Positions 7,989-20,187 of a stretch of DNA of 64,000 nucleotides are shown one piece after another. The position numbers and the translations under genes are program-made. The stretch lies in the NCBI RefSeq assembly GCF_014701095.1, contig NZ_AP023439.1:7056001-7120000 (forward strand), read 5' to 3'. Numbering within the stretch: the stretch's first letter is position 1; each line of letters opens with the position of its first letter. The notes below the pieces were generated by a model that did not search any database, had not been told where the DNA came from, and was given only the letters and a program-made list of their open reading frames with translations. This DNA comes from Streptomyces tuirus (GTDB lineage Bacteria > Actinomycetota > Actinomycetes > Streptomycetales > Streptomycetaceae).

Positions 7989-9167
7989 GTGCACCTCGAA
8001 TACACGCCCGAGCAGCAGCGGCTGCGCACCGAACTGCGGTCCTACTTCGCCGGGCTCGTCCCGGACCACGCCCACGCCCGGCACGGAGACCCGAGTGCCC
8101 AGAAGCGGTTCTACCGCGAGACCGTCCGCAAGCTCGGCGCGGACGGCTGGCTCGGCGTGGGCTGGCCGAAGGAGTACGGCGGGCGCGGCCTGACCGCCAT
8201 GGAGCAGTTCATCTTCTTCGACGAAGCCGCCCAGGCGGGCGTCCCGCTGCCGCTCATGGCGCTGAACACCGTCGGCCCCACGATCATGCAGTACGGCACC
8301 GACGAGCAGAAGACGTACTTCCTGCCCAAGATCCTCTCCGGCGAGATCGACTTCGCCATCGGCTACAGCGAGCCCGGCGCCGGCACCGACCTGGCGTCCT
8401 TGCATACCAGGGCGGTACGGGAGGGCGACGAGTACGTCGTCGACGGCCAGAAGATCTGGACGACCAACGGGGACACCGCCGACTGGGTCTGGCTGGCGGT
8501 CCGCACCGACCCGGACGCACCGCCGCACCAGGGCATCACCATGCTCCTCGTCCCGACCACCGACCCCGGCTACTCCTGCACCCTGATCAACACCCTCGCC
8601 TCGCACGACACCACTGCCAGCTACTACGAGAACATCCGCGTCCCCGTCTCCCTCAGGGTCGGCGCCGAGAACCAGGGCTGGCGGCTGATCACCAACCAGC
8701 TCAACCACGAGCGCGTGACCCTGGCCGCACACGGCACCATGGCGATCCGCGCCCTGCACGACGTGCAGCGCTGGGCGATGGAGACCAAGCTCGCCGACGG
8801 CCGCCGCGTCGCCGACCTGCCCTGGGTACGCCGCCTCCTGGCCCGCACCCACGCCCGGCTGGACGCGCTCAAACTGCTCAACTGGCAGATGGTCGGCGCC
8901 GTCCAGGACGGCACCCTCACCCCCCAGGACGCCTCCGCCGTCAAGGTCTACGGCTCGGAGGCCCGGCGCGACGCCTACGCCTGGCTCATGGAGATCGTCG
9001 CGGCCCCCGGCGCCCTCAAGGAAGGCTCGGCCGGAGCGGTCCTGCACGGCGAACTCGAACGCGGCTACCGCTCGGCGGTCATCTTCACCTTCGGCGGCGG
9101 CAACAACGAGATCCAGCGGGAGATCATCTCGTGGATCGGGCTGGGAATGCCGAGGGTGCGACGCTGA
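7989..9167 (+). CDS. Acyl-CoA dehydrogenase (FadE-type)
   Basis: A 392-aa flavoprotein of the acyl-CoA dehydrogenase family, introducing an alpha-beta double bond into acyl-CoA thioesters. It has the N-terminal helical domain (YTPEQQRLRTELRSYF; WPKEYGGRGLT), the central FAD/substrate region GYSEPGAGTDLASLHT with KIWTTNGDTADW, and the C-terminal helical domain ending FTFGGGNNEIQREIISWIGL. It resembles the FadE subunits of actinobacterial steroid/branched-chain degradation more than short-chain butyryl-CoA dehydrogenases. The GTG 7989 start follows GGAG with normal spacing. A KstR-like operator lies just upstream, supporting lipid/sterol catabolism, although the main sterol-like block is about 40 kb away. 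Confidence 0.85.
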   Translation: MHLEYTPEQQRLRTELRSYFAGLVPDHAHARHGDPSAQKRFYRETVRKLGADGWLGVGWPKEYGGRGLTAMEQFIFFDEAAQAGVPLPLMALNTVGPTIMQYGTDEQKTYFLPKILSGEIDFAIGYSEPGAGTDLASLHTRAVREGDEYVVDGQKIWTTNGDTADWVWLAVRTDPDAPPHQGITMLLVPTTDPGYSCTLINTLASHDTTASYYENIRVPVSLRVGAENQGWRLITNQLNHERVTLAAHGTMAIRALHDVQRWAMETKLADGRRVADLPWVRRLLARTHARLDALKLLNWQMVGAVQDGTLTPQDASAVKVYGSEARRDAYAWLMEIVAAPGALKEGSAGAVLHGELERGYRSAVIFTFGGGNNEIQREIISWIGLGMPRVRR

Positions 9168-9598
9168 CGGGGTGTTGCGACGAGGACGTTCGGTCAGCAC
9201 CGGACATCCCCTCGCGAGCGCGTCGTGCACGGCCCGCTGATATCCCGACTCGACCACGAGGGAGAACGGCTGACGCACGGTCCGGCCCGCCCTGCGGGCC
9301 GGGGCCAGCCGGCCGGCCGTACACCCTGAGGTATCCGGCCTCGGCTCGGTACGGGCCGACGGCCGGCACCTGGTCCATGGCCAGGCGCAGCCCTTTCCCG
9401 AGCCCTCGCAGAGGTGGGGCGGACCTCGTGTACCCCGGTGCGACCGGCTCACCCGAGGGCTTCGGAGTTTCGCCTAGTGCTCGCGGGAGGACGGGCTCCG
9501 TCGTTCTTTGACCTGCCGGGAGCAGGCGTAGAGCCGCTCGGTTCGCGAATCTGGGCTTGCCGGGGGCCGCCGTGCACACCGGCAGGAAGGACTGGGCG
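9168..9598. other. 430-bp intergenic region without a convincing gene
   Basis: No reading frame here shows recognisable protein features on either strand. One hairpin is visible at 9282-9302 (CCGGCCCG / CGGGCCGG, 5-nt loop) and could end the acyl-CoA dehydrogenase transcript. The last 100 bases must hold the promoter for the stress operon that follows. I looked for the Streptomyces HspR element (CTTGAGT-N7-ACTCAAG) and for CIRCE and found neither. Confidence 0.5.
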
Positions 9599-10087
9599 AT
9601 GACCGAGCAACCTCGTAGGCCCGTTGCCACGTACGAGACGTACCAGGAAGCCGAACGCGCCGTCGACCACCTCTCGGACCAGGGGTTTCCCGTGGAGAGG
9701 GTGGCCATCATCGGCCAGGACGTCCGCCTTGTCGAGCAGGTCGTCGGACGTATGAACTACGGCCGGGCCGCCCTGCACGGTGCGGCGAGCGGGGCCCTGC
9801 CCGGTGCGCTGATCGGCTGGCTCTTCGGCTTGCTCGACTGGGTGGACCCCATCGTCTCCAGCCTGCTCGTCGCCCTCTACGGCCTGATTTTCGGGGCGAT
9901 CGTGGGCGCGCTGTTCGGCCTGCTGCTGTACGCCCTGCAGGGCGGCCGCCGGGACTTCGCCTCGGTCAGCTCGATGCAGCCCAGCCGGTACGACGTCGTC
10001 GTGGACGAAGCGGTCGCCGATGAGGCCATACGGCTGCTCGGCGGGCTGTACACCACCGGCGCAGGCGGACGTCCCGCCCATACATGA
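9599..10087 (+). CDS. General-stress (YflT/GsiB-type) glycine-rich membrane protein
   Basis: A 162-aa protein. Residues about 8-45 form a small alpha/beta module (VATYETYQEAERAVDHLSDQ, then VERVAIIGQDVRLVEQV) as in the heat-induced stress protein YflT/DUF1269-like N-terminus. Two glycine-zipper TM segments follow (AASGALPGALIGWLFGLLDW; LIFGAIVGALFGLLLYAL), and the protein ends in a second short soluble part (YDVVVDEAVADEAIRLLG). ATG 9599 follows a GGAAGG site. It lies 52 nt before dnaK on the same strand and is probably the first gene or a close neighbour of the chaperone operon. Its molecular role is unknown. Confidence 0.7.
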   Translation: MTEQPRRPVATYETYQEAERAVDHLSDQGFPVERVAIIGQDVRLVEQVVGRMNYGRAALHGAASGALPGALIGWLFGLLDWVDPIVSSLLVALYGLIFGAIVGALFGLLLYALQGGRRDFASVSSMQPSRYDVVVDEAVADEAIRLLGGLYTTGAGGRPAHT

Positions 10088-10139
10088 ACGATCGGAACCG
10101 CAGCTGCGGCGCGTGCCGCCGCACCGGGAGGAGCTCCTC

Positions 10140-12050
<1,911 letters not shown>

Positions 12051-12059
12051 GGAACCGCC

Positions 12060-12677
12060 ATGCCGATCCACCCCAGGGAATCCGACCCGGCCGTGCCGGA
12101 CCCGGCCGACCCGGCCGCGGAGGGCGCCGCAGGCCCTCCGCGAGGGGATCTTCCGCGCTCGAGCCCGCCGTCCGGGCCGGGGTCCGACACGGACGAGGCA
12201 CCCGGCCCCGACGCGGCCGGCGGCCCCGCACCGTCCGAGGACCAGCACACGGCCGAGCTCAAGGACCTCGAGGACCGCTGGCGGCGCGCGCTCGCCGACC
12301 TCGACAATCTCCGCAAGCGCCACACCAAGGAACTGGAACGGGAGCGGACGGCCGAGCGGTCCCGCACGGCCGCCGCCTTCCTGCCCGTCCTGGACAACCT
12401 CGAACTCGCCCTGACCCACGCGGGATCCGACCCCGGCGCGATCGTGGAGGGCGTCCGGGCGGTCCGCGACCAAGGGGTCAACGTCCTCGAACTGCTCGGC
12501 TACCCGCGGCACGCGGAGACCGGCGTCGCCTTCGACCCGGCCCGGCACGAGGTGGTCGGCGTCGTCCAGGACCCCGACGCCCCACCGGGCACGGTCGTCG
12601 AGGTGCTGCGGCCGGGATACGGGGACGGCGAACGGCAGCTCAGGCCCGCCGCCGTGACTGTGGCGAAGCGGGAGTGA
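12060..12677 (+). CDS. grpE: GrpE nucleotide-exchange factor
   Basis: 205 aa. The first 60 residues are Pro/Asp-rich and disordered. Residues about 63-115 form the long dimerising coiled-coil (LKDLEDRWRRALADLDNLRK, LERERTAERSRTAAAFLPVL). The C-terminal beta-domain carries FDPARHEVVGVVQDPDAPPG and VLRPGYGDGERQLRPAAVTV, the GrpE signature. GrpE releases ADP from DnaK. The gene starts 9 nt after dnaK and ends 6 nt before the J-protein gene, so they form one operon. Confidence 0.92.
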   Translation: MPIHPRESDPAVPDPADPAAEGAAGPPRGDLPRSSPPSGPGSDTDEAPGPDAAGGPAPSEDQHTAELKDLEDRWRRALADLDNLRKRHTKELERERTAERSRTAAAFLPVLDNLELALTHAGSDPGAIVEGVRAVRDQGVNVLELLGYPRHAETGVAFDPARHEVVGVVQDPDAPPGTVVEVLRPGYGDGERQLRPAAVTVAKRE

Positions 12678-12683
12678 CCGGTC

Positions 12684-13637
12684 ATGGCACAGGACTTCTA
12701 CGAGGTGCTGGGCGTGTCACGGACCGCGAGCCAGGACGAGATCCAGCAGGCGTATCGCAAACTGGCCCGCAAGTACCACCCCGACGTCAACAAGGACCCG
12801 GGTGCGGAAGAACGCTTCAAGGACCTCAACGAGGCGTACAGCGTCCTGTCCGACCCCAAGACCCGGGCCCGTTACGACCGCTTCGGCGAGGACTTCCGGA
12901 GGGTCCCCGAGGACTGGGAGGAGCGCGTCGGTGCCGGCGCGGGCGGCGGCGGCTTCCGCGCTCGCAGAACCGCTGGTGCGGGCGGCCCCCGTGTCCGGTA
13001 CGCCACCGGCTTCGGCGACGACTTCGGGGAGGGCATCGACATCGAGGACCTGTTCGGCTCGTTCTTCGGAGCAGGCGGCGCCCCCGGCGGTGTACCGGGG
13101 GCCGACCAGGAGGCCGAGCTGCCGCTCACCGTCGAGGAGGCGTACAGGGGAGGCCGGCGCACCGTCACGCTCGCCGGCCCCACCGGGCAGCCGCGCCGGT
13201 ACGAGGTCGACGTACCGCCCGGCGTCACCGACGGGCAGCGCATCCGCCTGGCGGGCGAGGGCGGACGGGGCAGTGGCGACGCCGCCGCGGGGGATCTGTA
13301 TCTGCGGGTGCGTATCAAGCCGCACCCTCGGTTCCGGCTGGACGGCCGGGATGTGTACGTACAGCTTCCGGTCACCCCCTGGGAGGCCGCGCTGGGCGCG
13401 ACGGTTCCGGTGCCCACCCCGGGCGGCAGCACGGCCAAGGTCACGGTGCCCGCGGGCTCCTCCAGTGGCCGGCGGCTACGGCTGCGCGGCGAGGGCATGC
13501 CGAACCCGCGCGGCCCCGACGGCAACCTCTACGCCGAGGTCCGCATCATGGTGCCGCCCGAGCTCAGCGACCGGGAGCGCGAGCTGTTCGAGGAGCTCGC
13601 CGCCACCTCTTCGTACGATCCCAGGAGGACGTCATGA
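12684..13637 (+). CDS. cbpA: DnaJ/CbpA-type J-domain co-chaperone (no zinc finger)
   Basis: A 317-aa class II J-protein. The J-domain (1-70) has the HPD motif at 32-34 (KYHPDVNKD), and a Gly-rich linker follows (GAGAGGGGFRARR). The two C-terminal beta-domains include LPLTVEEAYRGGRRTVTLAG, PPGVTDGQRIRLAGEG and GGSTAKVTVPAGSSSGRRLR. The four CXXCXGXG zinc repeats of DnaJ are absent, so it is CbpA-like. It stimulates the DnaK ATPase and delivers clients. It is followed with a 4-base overlap (ATGA) by a MerR-like modulator gene, as cbpA-cbpM are in other bacteria. The gene symbol rests on architecture and neighbour. Confidence 0.88.
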   Translation: MAQDFYEVLGVSRTASQDEIQQAYRKLARKYHPDVNKDPGAEERFKDLNEAYSVLSDPKTRARYDRFGEDFRRVPEDWEERVGAGAGGGGFRARRTAGAGGPRVRYATGFGDDFGEGIDIEDLFGSFFGAGGAPGGVPGADQEAELPLTVEEAYRGGRRTVTLAGPTGQPRRYEVDVPPGVTDGQRIRLAGEGGRGSGDAAAGDLYLRVRIKPHPRFRLDGRDVYVQLPVTPWEAALGATVPVPTPGGSTAKVTVPAGSSSGRRLRLRGEGMPNPRGPDGNLYAEVRIMVPPELSDRERELFEELAATSSYDPRRTS

Positions 13638-14031
13638 GCGACCGACCCTCATGGGCGGCGACCGGCGGCCGGGCCAGCCGGGCCGACGCGGGCGGGCATC
13701 CCGTACGGACCCGCGCCGGCTCCACGGCCGTGCGGTACGCGCTCGTCCCCGTGCCCAGGCTTTCCCTGGACACCGTGTCCCGCCGCGCCGGCGTCCATCC
13801 CGACCTGGTCCGCCGCTTCGTCGCCCTGGGCCTGGTCGACGCCGAGCGGGACGCCGCGGGGCGCCTGGTGTTCGACTCCGCGGCCCCGGCGGTCCTCGCC
13901 CGCGTCCAGCGGTTGCGCTCAGGACTCTGCCTCAACTACGCATCCATCGGTCTGGTGCTCGACCTGCTCGACCGCATCAGCCTGCTCGAAGCCGCGCTGC
14001 GCGACCGCGGCAGGAGGAGTGACTCACCCCC

Positions 14032-14041
<10 letters not shown>
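13634..14041 (+). CDS. CbpM/HspR-like MerR-type modulator
   Basis: A 135-aa protein. After about 40 disordered residues comes a MerR-like winged helix (LSLDTVSRRAGVHPDLVRRF, VALGLVDAERDAAGRLVFD) and then a short helical segment (LNYASIGLVLDLLDRISLLEAAL). HspR repressors and the J-protein inhibitor CbpM share this architecture. The overlap with the CbpA-type gene and the weak conservation of the recognition helix favour a CbpM-like modulator of the J-protein, but DNA binding and autoregulation as in HspR cannot be excluded. It starts at ATG 13634 after AGGAGG and overlaps clpB by 10 bases. Confidence 0.7.
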
Positions 14042-16664
<2,623 letters not shown>

Positions 16665-16668
<4 letters not shown>

Positions 16669-17123
16669 CTACCGTGCAAGCCACCAAGGTCACCTGTCCG
16701 CACTGCGGGCGCACCAACCGGGTCCCCGTGGCCGCCGAGGGCCGCCCCAAGTGCGCCAACTGCAAGCAGCCGTTGCCGTGGATGGCCGACGCGGGCGAAG
16801 ACGACTTCACCGAGGTCGTCGAGCAGGCCACCGTGCCCGTCGTCGTCGACCTGTGGGCCACCTGGTGCGGTCCCTGCCGCATGGTGAGCCCCGCGCTGGA
16901 GCAGGTCGCCACCGATCTCGCGGGAAAGATCAAGCTGGTCAAGGTCGACATCGACAAGAACCCGCGTCTGGCGCAGCGGTTCGAGGTCCAGGCGGTACCG
17001 ACGCTGCTGGTCCTCGACAAGGGGCAGACCATCGCCCGGCAGACGGGTGCCGCACCTGCCCCCGCCCTGCGGCGGTGGGTGGAGCAGTCGATCGCCGGCC
17101 GCGAACCGGCCGGGAAAGGGTGA
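16665..17123 (+). CDS. Thioredoxin with N-terminal zinc ribbon (Trx2/TrxC type)
   Basis: 152 aa. The N-terminal zinc ribbon has CPHC (11-14) and CANC (30-33), and the thioredoxin fold has the active site WATWCGPCR (Cys68-Cys71) and the cis-Pro segment VQAVPTLLVL. This is the layout of E. coli thioredoxin 2, an oxidative-stress-induced disulfide reductase. The start codon overlaps the clpB stop (ATGA), so it is translated with the chaperones and presumably keeps cysteines reduced during protein stress. The operon encodes a thioredoxin-reductase-like protein two genes downstream, but that protein lacks the redox cysteines. Confidence 0.9.
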
Positions 17124-17129
17124 ACAGCC

Positions 17130-17393
17130 ATGACCGTAGGAACCGACCCCCACCTCGCGCTGGTCCGGCCGGTCCAGCCACTGACCCCGGAAGGGTGTCA
17201 GGAGTGCCTGCTGCTCGGCTCCCCGTGGGTCCACCTCAGGCTCTGCCTGACCTGCGGCCACGTCGGCTGCTGTGATTCCTCGCCGAACCGGCACGCGCGC
17301 CGGCACGCCGCCGCCGACGGCCATCCGGTCGCGGCGTCGATGGAGCCCGGCGAGGACTGGCGGTGGTGCTTCGTCCATGAGGCGTTCGTGTGA
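17130..17393 (+). CDS. UBP-type zinc finger protein
   Basis: An 87-aa protein consisting of one UBP-like zinc finger. It has C23XXC26, then CLTCGHVGCCDS at 39-50, then HARRHAAADGHPVAAS, and ends DWRWCFVHEAFV. This Cys/His order is that of the ZnF-UBP domain, which in eukaryotes binds the ubiquitin C-terminus. Bacterial stand-alone copies have no established function, and several are found next to thioredoxin-reductase-like genes. Here it sits 6 nt behind the thioredoxin gene and overlaps the reductase-like gene at TGATG, so it is part of the operon and may act on the redox partner. Confidence 0.8.
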   Translation: MTVGTDPHLALVRPVQPLTPEGCQECLLLGSPWVHLRLCLTCGHVGCCDSSPNRHARRHAAADGHPVAASMEPGEDWRWCFVHEAFV

Positions 17394-19174
17394 TGGCCGG
17401 CGACGAGACGGGGCCGGGCCCGGCCCCCGGGCCGGACGAGGCGGAGGAGAGCGTCCCCTTCGAGACCGCCGACATCTACGGCGCCTATCCCCGCCTGTCG
17501 GACGACCAGATGGCCCGCCTGGAGCAGCAGGGCCGGCGGCGCGCGGTCGACGCCGGTGACGTGCTGATCCGGGAGGGGGAGCCGTGCGAGACGTTCTACG
17601 TCGTCCTCAGCGGCTCGGTCGCCATCGTCGAGGGCTACGGCACGCCCGACGAACGGCTGCTGCGTGTGCACGGCCCCCGCCGCTTCATCGGCGAACTCGG
17701 GCTCCTCAACGGACAGGTGGCCTTCTACACCGCCGTCGTCAGGGACCCCGGCGAGGTCCTCTCCCTGTCCATGGACCAGCTGCGTGACCTGGTGACCCGG
17801 GACTCCGTCCTCGGCGATGTGGTGCTGCGCGCCTGCCTGGGCCGCCGTGCCCTGCTCGTCGGGCAGGGCGCCGGTTTCCGCATCGTCGGCTCGCGCTATT
17901 CGCCCGACACCCGGCGGCTGCGCGAGTTCGCCGCCCGCAACCGGCTGCCGTACCGCTGGATCGACCTGGAGACCGACGAGGAGGCCGAGGAACTGCTGCG
18001 CCGCTTCGGCGTCGGCCCGGAGGAGACACCGCTCGTCATCTGGCGGGACACCACGTTGCTGCGCAACCCCAGCAACGCGGAACTGGCCCGGCTCATGGGC
18101 CTGCCCTCGCTGCCCGCCGGAAACCGTCACGGCGATCTCCTGATCGTCGGCTCCGGGCCCGCTGGTCTGGCCGCCGCGGTGAACGCCGCCTCGGAAGGCC
18201 TGGGGACGACCGTGGCCGAGGCCATGGCCAGCGGCGGCCAGGCCGCCACGTCCTCCCGCATCGAGAATCTGCTCGGCTTCCCCTCCGGCATCTCCGGCGC
18301 CGAACTCACCGAACGCGCCGTGCTCCAGGCCCATAAGTTCGGTGCCAGGATCAGCGTCCCGGCGGAGGCGGCTCGGCTCGAACCGCGCGACGGGCACTAC
18401 GCCGTCGGGTTCGCCGACGGCAGCGAGATCACCGCCCGTACCGTCGTCCTGGCCACCGGCGCTCGCTACCGCCGCCTCCAGGTGCCCGGCATCGAACGCC
18501 TGGAGGGAACGAGCGTCCACTACTCGGCGACCGTCTACGAGGCCCAGCAGTGCCGCACCGACCCGGTGGCCGTCGTCGGCGGAGGCAACTCCGCGGGCCA
18601 GGCCGTGCTCTTCCTGGCCGGGTACGTACCGCAGGTGTATCTGCTCGTCCGTGGGCCGAGCCTCGAGGCACACATGTCCCGCTACCTGATCGACCAGGTC
18701 GAGCGCCACCCGCGGGTGAGCGTGCTGCTGCACACCGAGGTGACCGAGGCGCTGGGTGACGACGTGCTGGAGGCGGTCACCGTGGTCGACCACGGTACGG
18801 GCGAGAGCCGCCGGCTGGAGGTGCGGGCCCTGTTCGTCTTCACCGGCGCCGAGCCCCACACCGAGTGGCTGTCCGGCACGCTCGCCCTCGACGCGCGCGG
18901 TTTCGTGCTCACCGGGGCGGAGGCGCAGGCGGGCTCCGTCCCCGAGCTGTGGCAGAGCCAGGGCCGCGACTGCCTGACGCTGGAGACCAGCCTGCCCGGC
19001 GTCTTCGCCGCCGGCGATGTCCGCAGCGGCTCGGTGAAACGCGTGGCCTCCGCGGTCGGCGAGGGCGCGATGAGCATCCACTTCGTGCACCGCTATCTGG
19101 GCCACACGGCCGCGCCCGGCGGTAGCGACAGCTCTCCGCAGACCCGTCGGAAGGAGTCCGCTTGGCTCGCATGA
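17393..19174 (+). CDS. cNMP-binding domain + degenerate thioredoxin fold + TrxR-like FAD oxidoreductase
   Basis: 593 aa in three parts. Residues about 25-145 are a cyclic-nucleotide-binding domain (IREGEPCETFYVVLSGSVAI; RRFIGELGLLNGQVAF). Residues about 150-235 are a thioredoxin/glutaredoxin-like fold whose active-site position reads GSRYSPDTRR instead of CXXC. Residues about 245-575 resemble thioredoxin reductase, with FAD site LLIVGSGPAGLAAA near 251 and NAD(P)H site VAVVGGGNSAGQA near 393. The redox CATC expected just before the NADPH site is replaced by YSATVYEAQQC. It is therefore a flavoprotein without the classic dithiol. ATG 17393 overlaps the UBP stop; a GTG one codon earlier is possible. 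Confidence 0.88.
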   Translation: MAGDETGPGPAPGPDEAEESVPFETADIYGAYPRLSDDQMARLEQQGRRRAVDAGDVLIREGEPCETFYVVLSGSVAIVEGYGTPDERLLRVHGPRRFIGELGLLNGQVAFYTAVVRDPGEVLSLSMDQLRDLVTRDSVLGDVVLRACLGRRALLVGQGAGFRIVGSRYSPDTRRLREFAARNRLPYRWIDLETDEEAEELLRRFGVGPEETPLVIWRDTTLLRNPSNAELARLMGLPSLPAGNRHGDLLIVGSGPAGLAAAVNAASEGLGTTVAEAMASGGQAATSSRIENLLGFPSGISGAELTERAVLQAHKFGARISVPAEAARLEPRDGHYAVGFADGSEITARTVVLATGARYRRLQVPGIERLEGTSVHYSATVYEAQQCRTDPVAVVGGGNSAGQAVLFLAGYVPQVYLLVRGPSLEAHMSRYLIDQVERHPRVSVLLHTEVTEALGDDVLEAVTVVDHGTGESRRLEVRALFVFTGAEPHTEWLSGTLALDARGFVLTGAEAQAGSVPELWQSQGRDCLTLETSLPGVFAAGDVRSGSVKRVASAVGEGAMSIHFVHRYLGHTAAPGGSDSSPQTRRKESAWLA

Positions 19175-19221
19175 CACCCAGCGGGCGACGAGATCACGAG
19201 AAGGAGAAGGAGGCGATGGGA

Positions 19222-19719
19222 ATGAGCACGCCCGTCAGGCGCCACCGCGGTGGCGCGATGCAGGAAAGGCCCGTTGGCTGGGCACGCAATCCGCTGACGG
19301 AGTTCGACCAGCTGCTCAGCGAGATGAGCGGACTGATCGAGTCCACGGTGGGAGGCACGGCGCCCGCAGTCGCGTGGACGCCCCTGGCGGATGTCACGGA
19401 GTCCGACGACGCCTTCCACATCGAGATCGAACTCCCCGGCGTCAAGAGCAAGGACATCGACGTCGAAGCCAACGGCCAGGAGCTCGTGGTCACCGGAGAG
19501 ATCAAGGAGAAGGAACGCAAAGGTGTCCTGCGGCGGAGCACGCGCCGCACCGGAGCCTTCGAGTACCGGCTGCGGCTGCCCGGAGAGATCGACACCGACA
19601 AGATCAACGCGCAGATGTCGGACGGCGTGCTCACCATCACCGTCCCCAAGGCCGAGGTCGCAAAGCCCCGGCGCGTCGAGATCAGCGAGGCGAGTGAAGG
19701 CACCGGGAGCAGCGGCTGA
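19222..19719 (+). CDS. Hsp20 small heat-shock protein
   Basis: 165 aa with an N-terminal arm (WARNPLTEFDQLLSEMSGLI), then the alpha-crystallin domain (about 50-145: PLADVTESDDAFHIEIELPG, GQELVVTGEIKEKERKG, FEYRLRLPGEIDTDKINAQM, DGVLTITVPKAE). Small Hsps hold unfolding proteins for DnaK/ClpB to recover, so it fits the end of this operon. ATG 19222 is chosen because AAGGAGG ends 8 nt before it; in-frame starts at 19216 and further upstream have poorer spacing. The gap to the reductase-like gene is 47 nt, and a strong hairpin follows the stop. Confidence 0.9.
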   Translation: MSTPVRRHRGGAMQERPVGWARNPLTEFDQLLSEMSGLIESTVGGTAPAVAWTPLADVTESDDAFHIEIELPGVKSKDIDVEANGQELVVTGEIKEKERKGVLRRSTRRTGAFEYRLRLPGEIDTDKINAQMSDGVLTITVPKAEVAKPRRVEISEASEGTGSSG

Positions 19720-19726
19720 GAAGCGA

Positions 19727-19758
19727 CCGCGGTTCCGGACACACGTCCGGTTCCGCGG
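19727..19758 (+). terminator. Hairpin ending the chaperone-redox operon
   Basis: CCGCGG-TT-CCGGAC (19727-19740) pairs with GTCCGG-TT-CCGCGG (19745-19758) around a 4-nt loop, giving a 12-bp stem with one TT/TT internal mismatch. It starts 7 nt after the hsp20 stop. Confidence 0.7.
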
Positions 19759-19819
19759 CCGGGCCGGCGAGGCCCGGCATCCGGGGTGACTCATGGACGA
19801 CGTCCCGTATCACGACCCC

Positions 19820-20098
19820 TCACCGCGGCGGCTCGGCACCTGGCCCGCCACCGGCTTCCTTTCGGCGCCGCAGACGCCAGGCACGCAGCAGCCGAAGGGG
19901 GAGCAGCCCCAGCGGTGCTCGCCGGCCCAGGTCCGCCTGGTCCTCCCGGTCGAATGCCCGTGCGTAACGCTCGGCGTCCTGGGCCGTCGGATATCGCTTG
20001 CTTCCCCCCGCTCCGCACCCACGGGCACAGCGCCAGAGCATCGTGTCGCCCTCATGGCGGAAGCGGAAACGGTGTCCCAGAAGGTCGCAGCGCAGCAC
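19820..20098 (-). CDS. Small basic protein with Cys-X3-Cys motif, unknown function
   Basis: About 92 aa from GTG 20098. The sequence starts with RCDLLGHRFRFRHEG and continues as LWRCARGCGAGGSKRYPTA and DAERYARAFDREDQADLGRR, ending in a Leu/Arg-rich basic tail. I recall similar small proteins in Streptomyces, hence the call. The RCDLLGHRF...WRCARGCG pattern could bind a metal. The longer upstream extension of the frame has no conserved look. It lies convergent to the hsp20 operon and divergent from the MFS gene. No function is assigned. Confidence 0.55.
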   Translation of the reverse strand: MLRCDLLGHRFRFRHEGDTMLWRCARGCGAGGSKRYPTAQDAERYARAFDREDQADLGRRAPLGLLPLRLLRAWRLRRRKEAGGGPGAEPPR

Positions 20099-20187
20099 AG
20101 CACACCACCCTAGGCGGACCGGTTCATTCCGGCCTGTTCTGTCCCTCTCCAGGCAACAGCCCATGGCCCTGAACGAGGAGGCATGGC

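Noticed and set aside
9131..9511. Possible 126-aa gene in the gap after the acyl-CoA dehydrogenase
   Set aside because: It starts within the dehydrogenase 3' end, has no ribosome-binding site and an Arg/Pro/Gly-rich translation without family resemblance.
9450..10139. Searched for HAIR (CTTGAGT-N7-ACTCAAG) or CIRCE elements before the dnaK operon
   Set aside because: No match was seen by eye on either strand, so HspR/HrcA control is not claimed.
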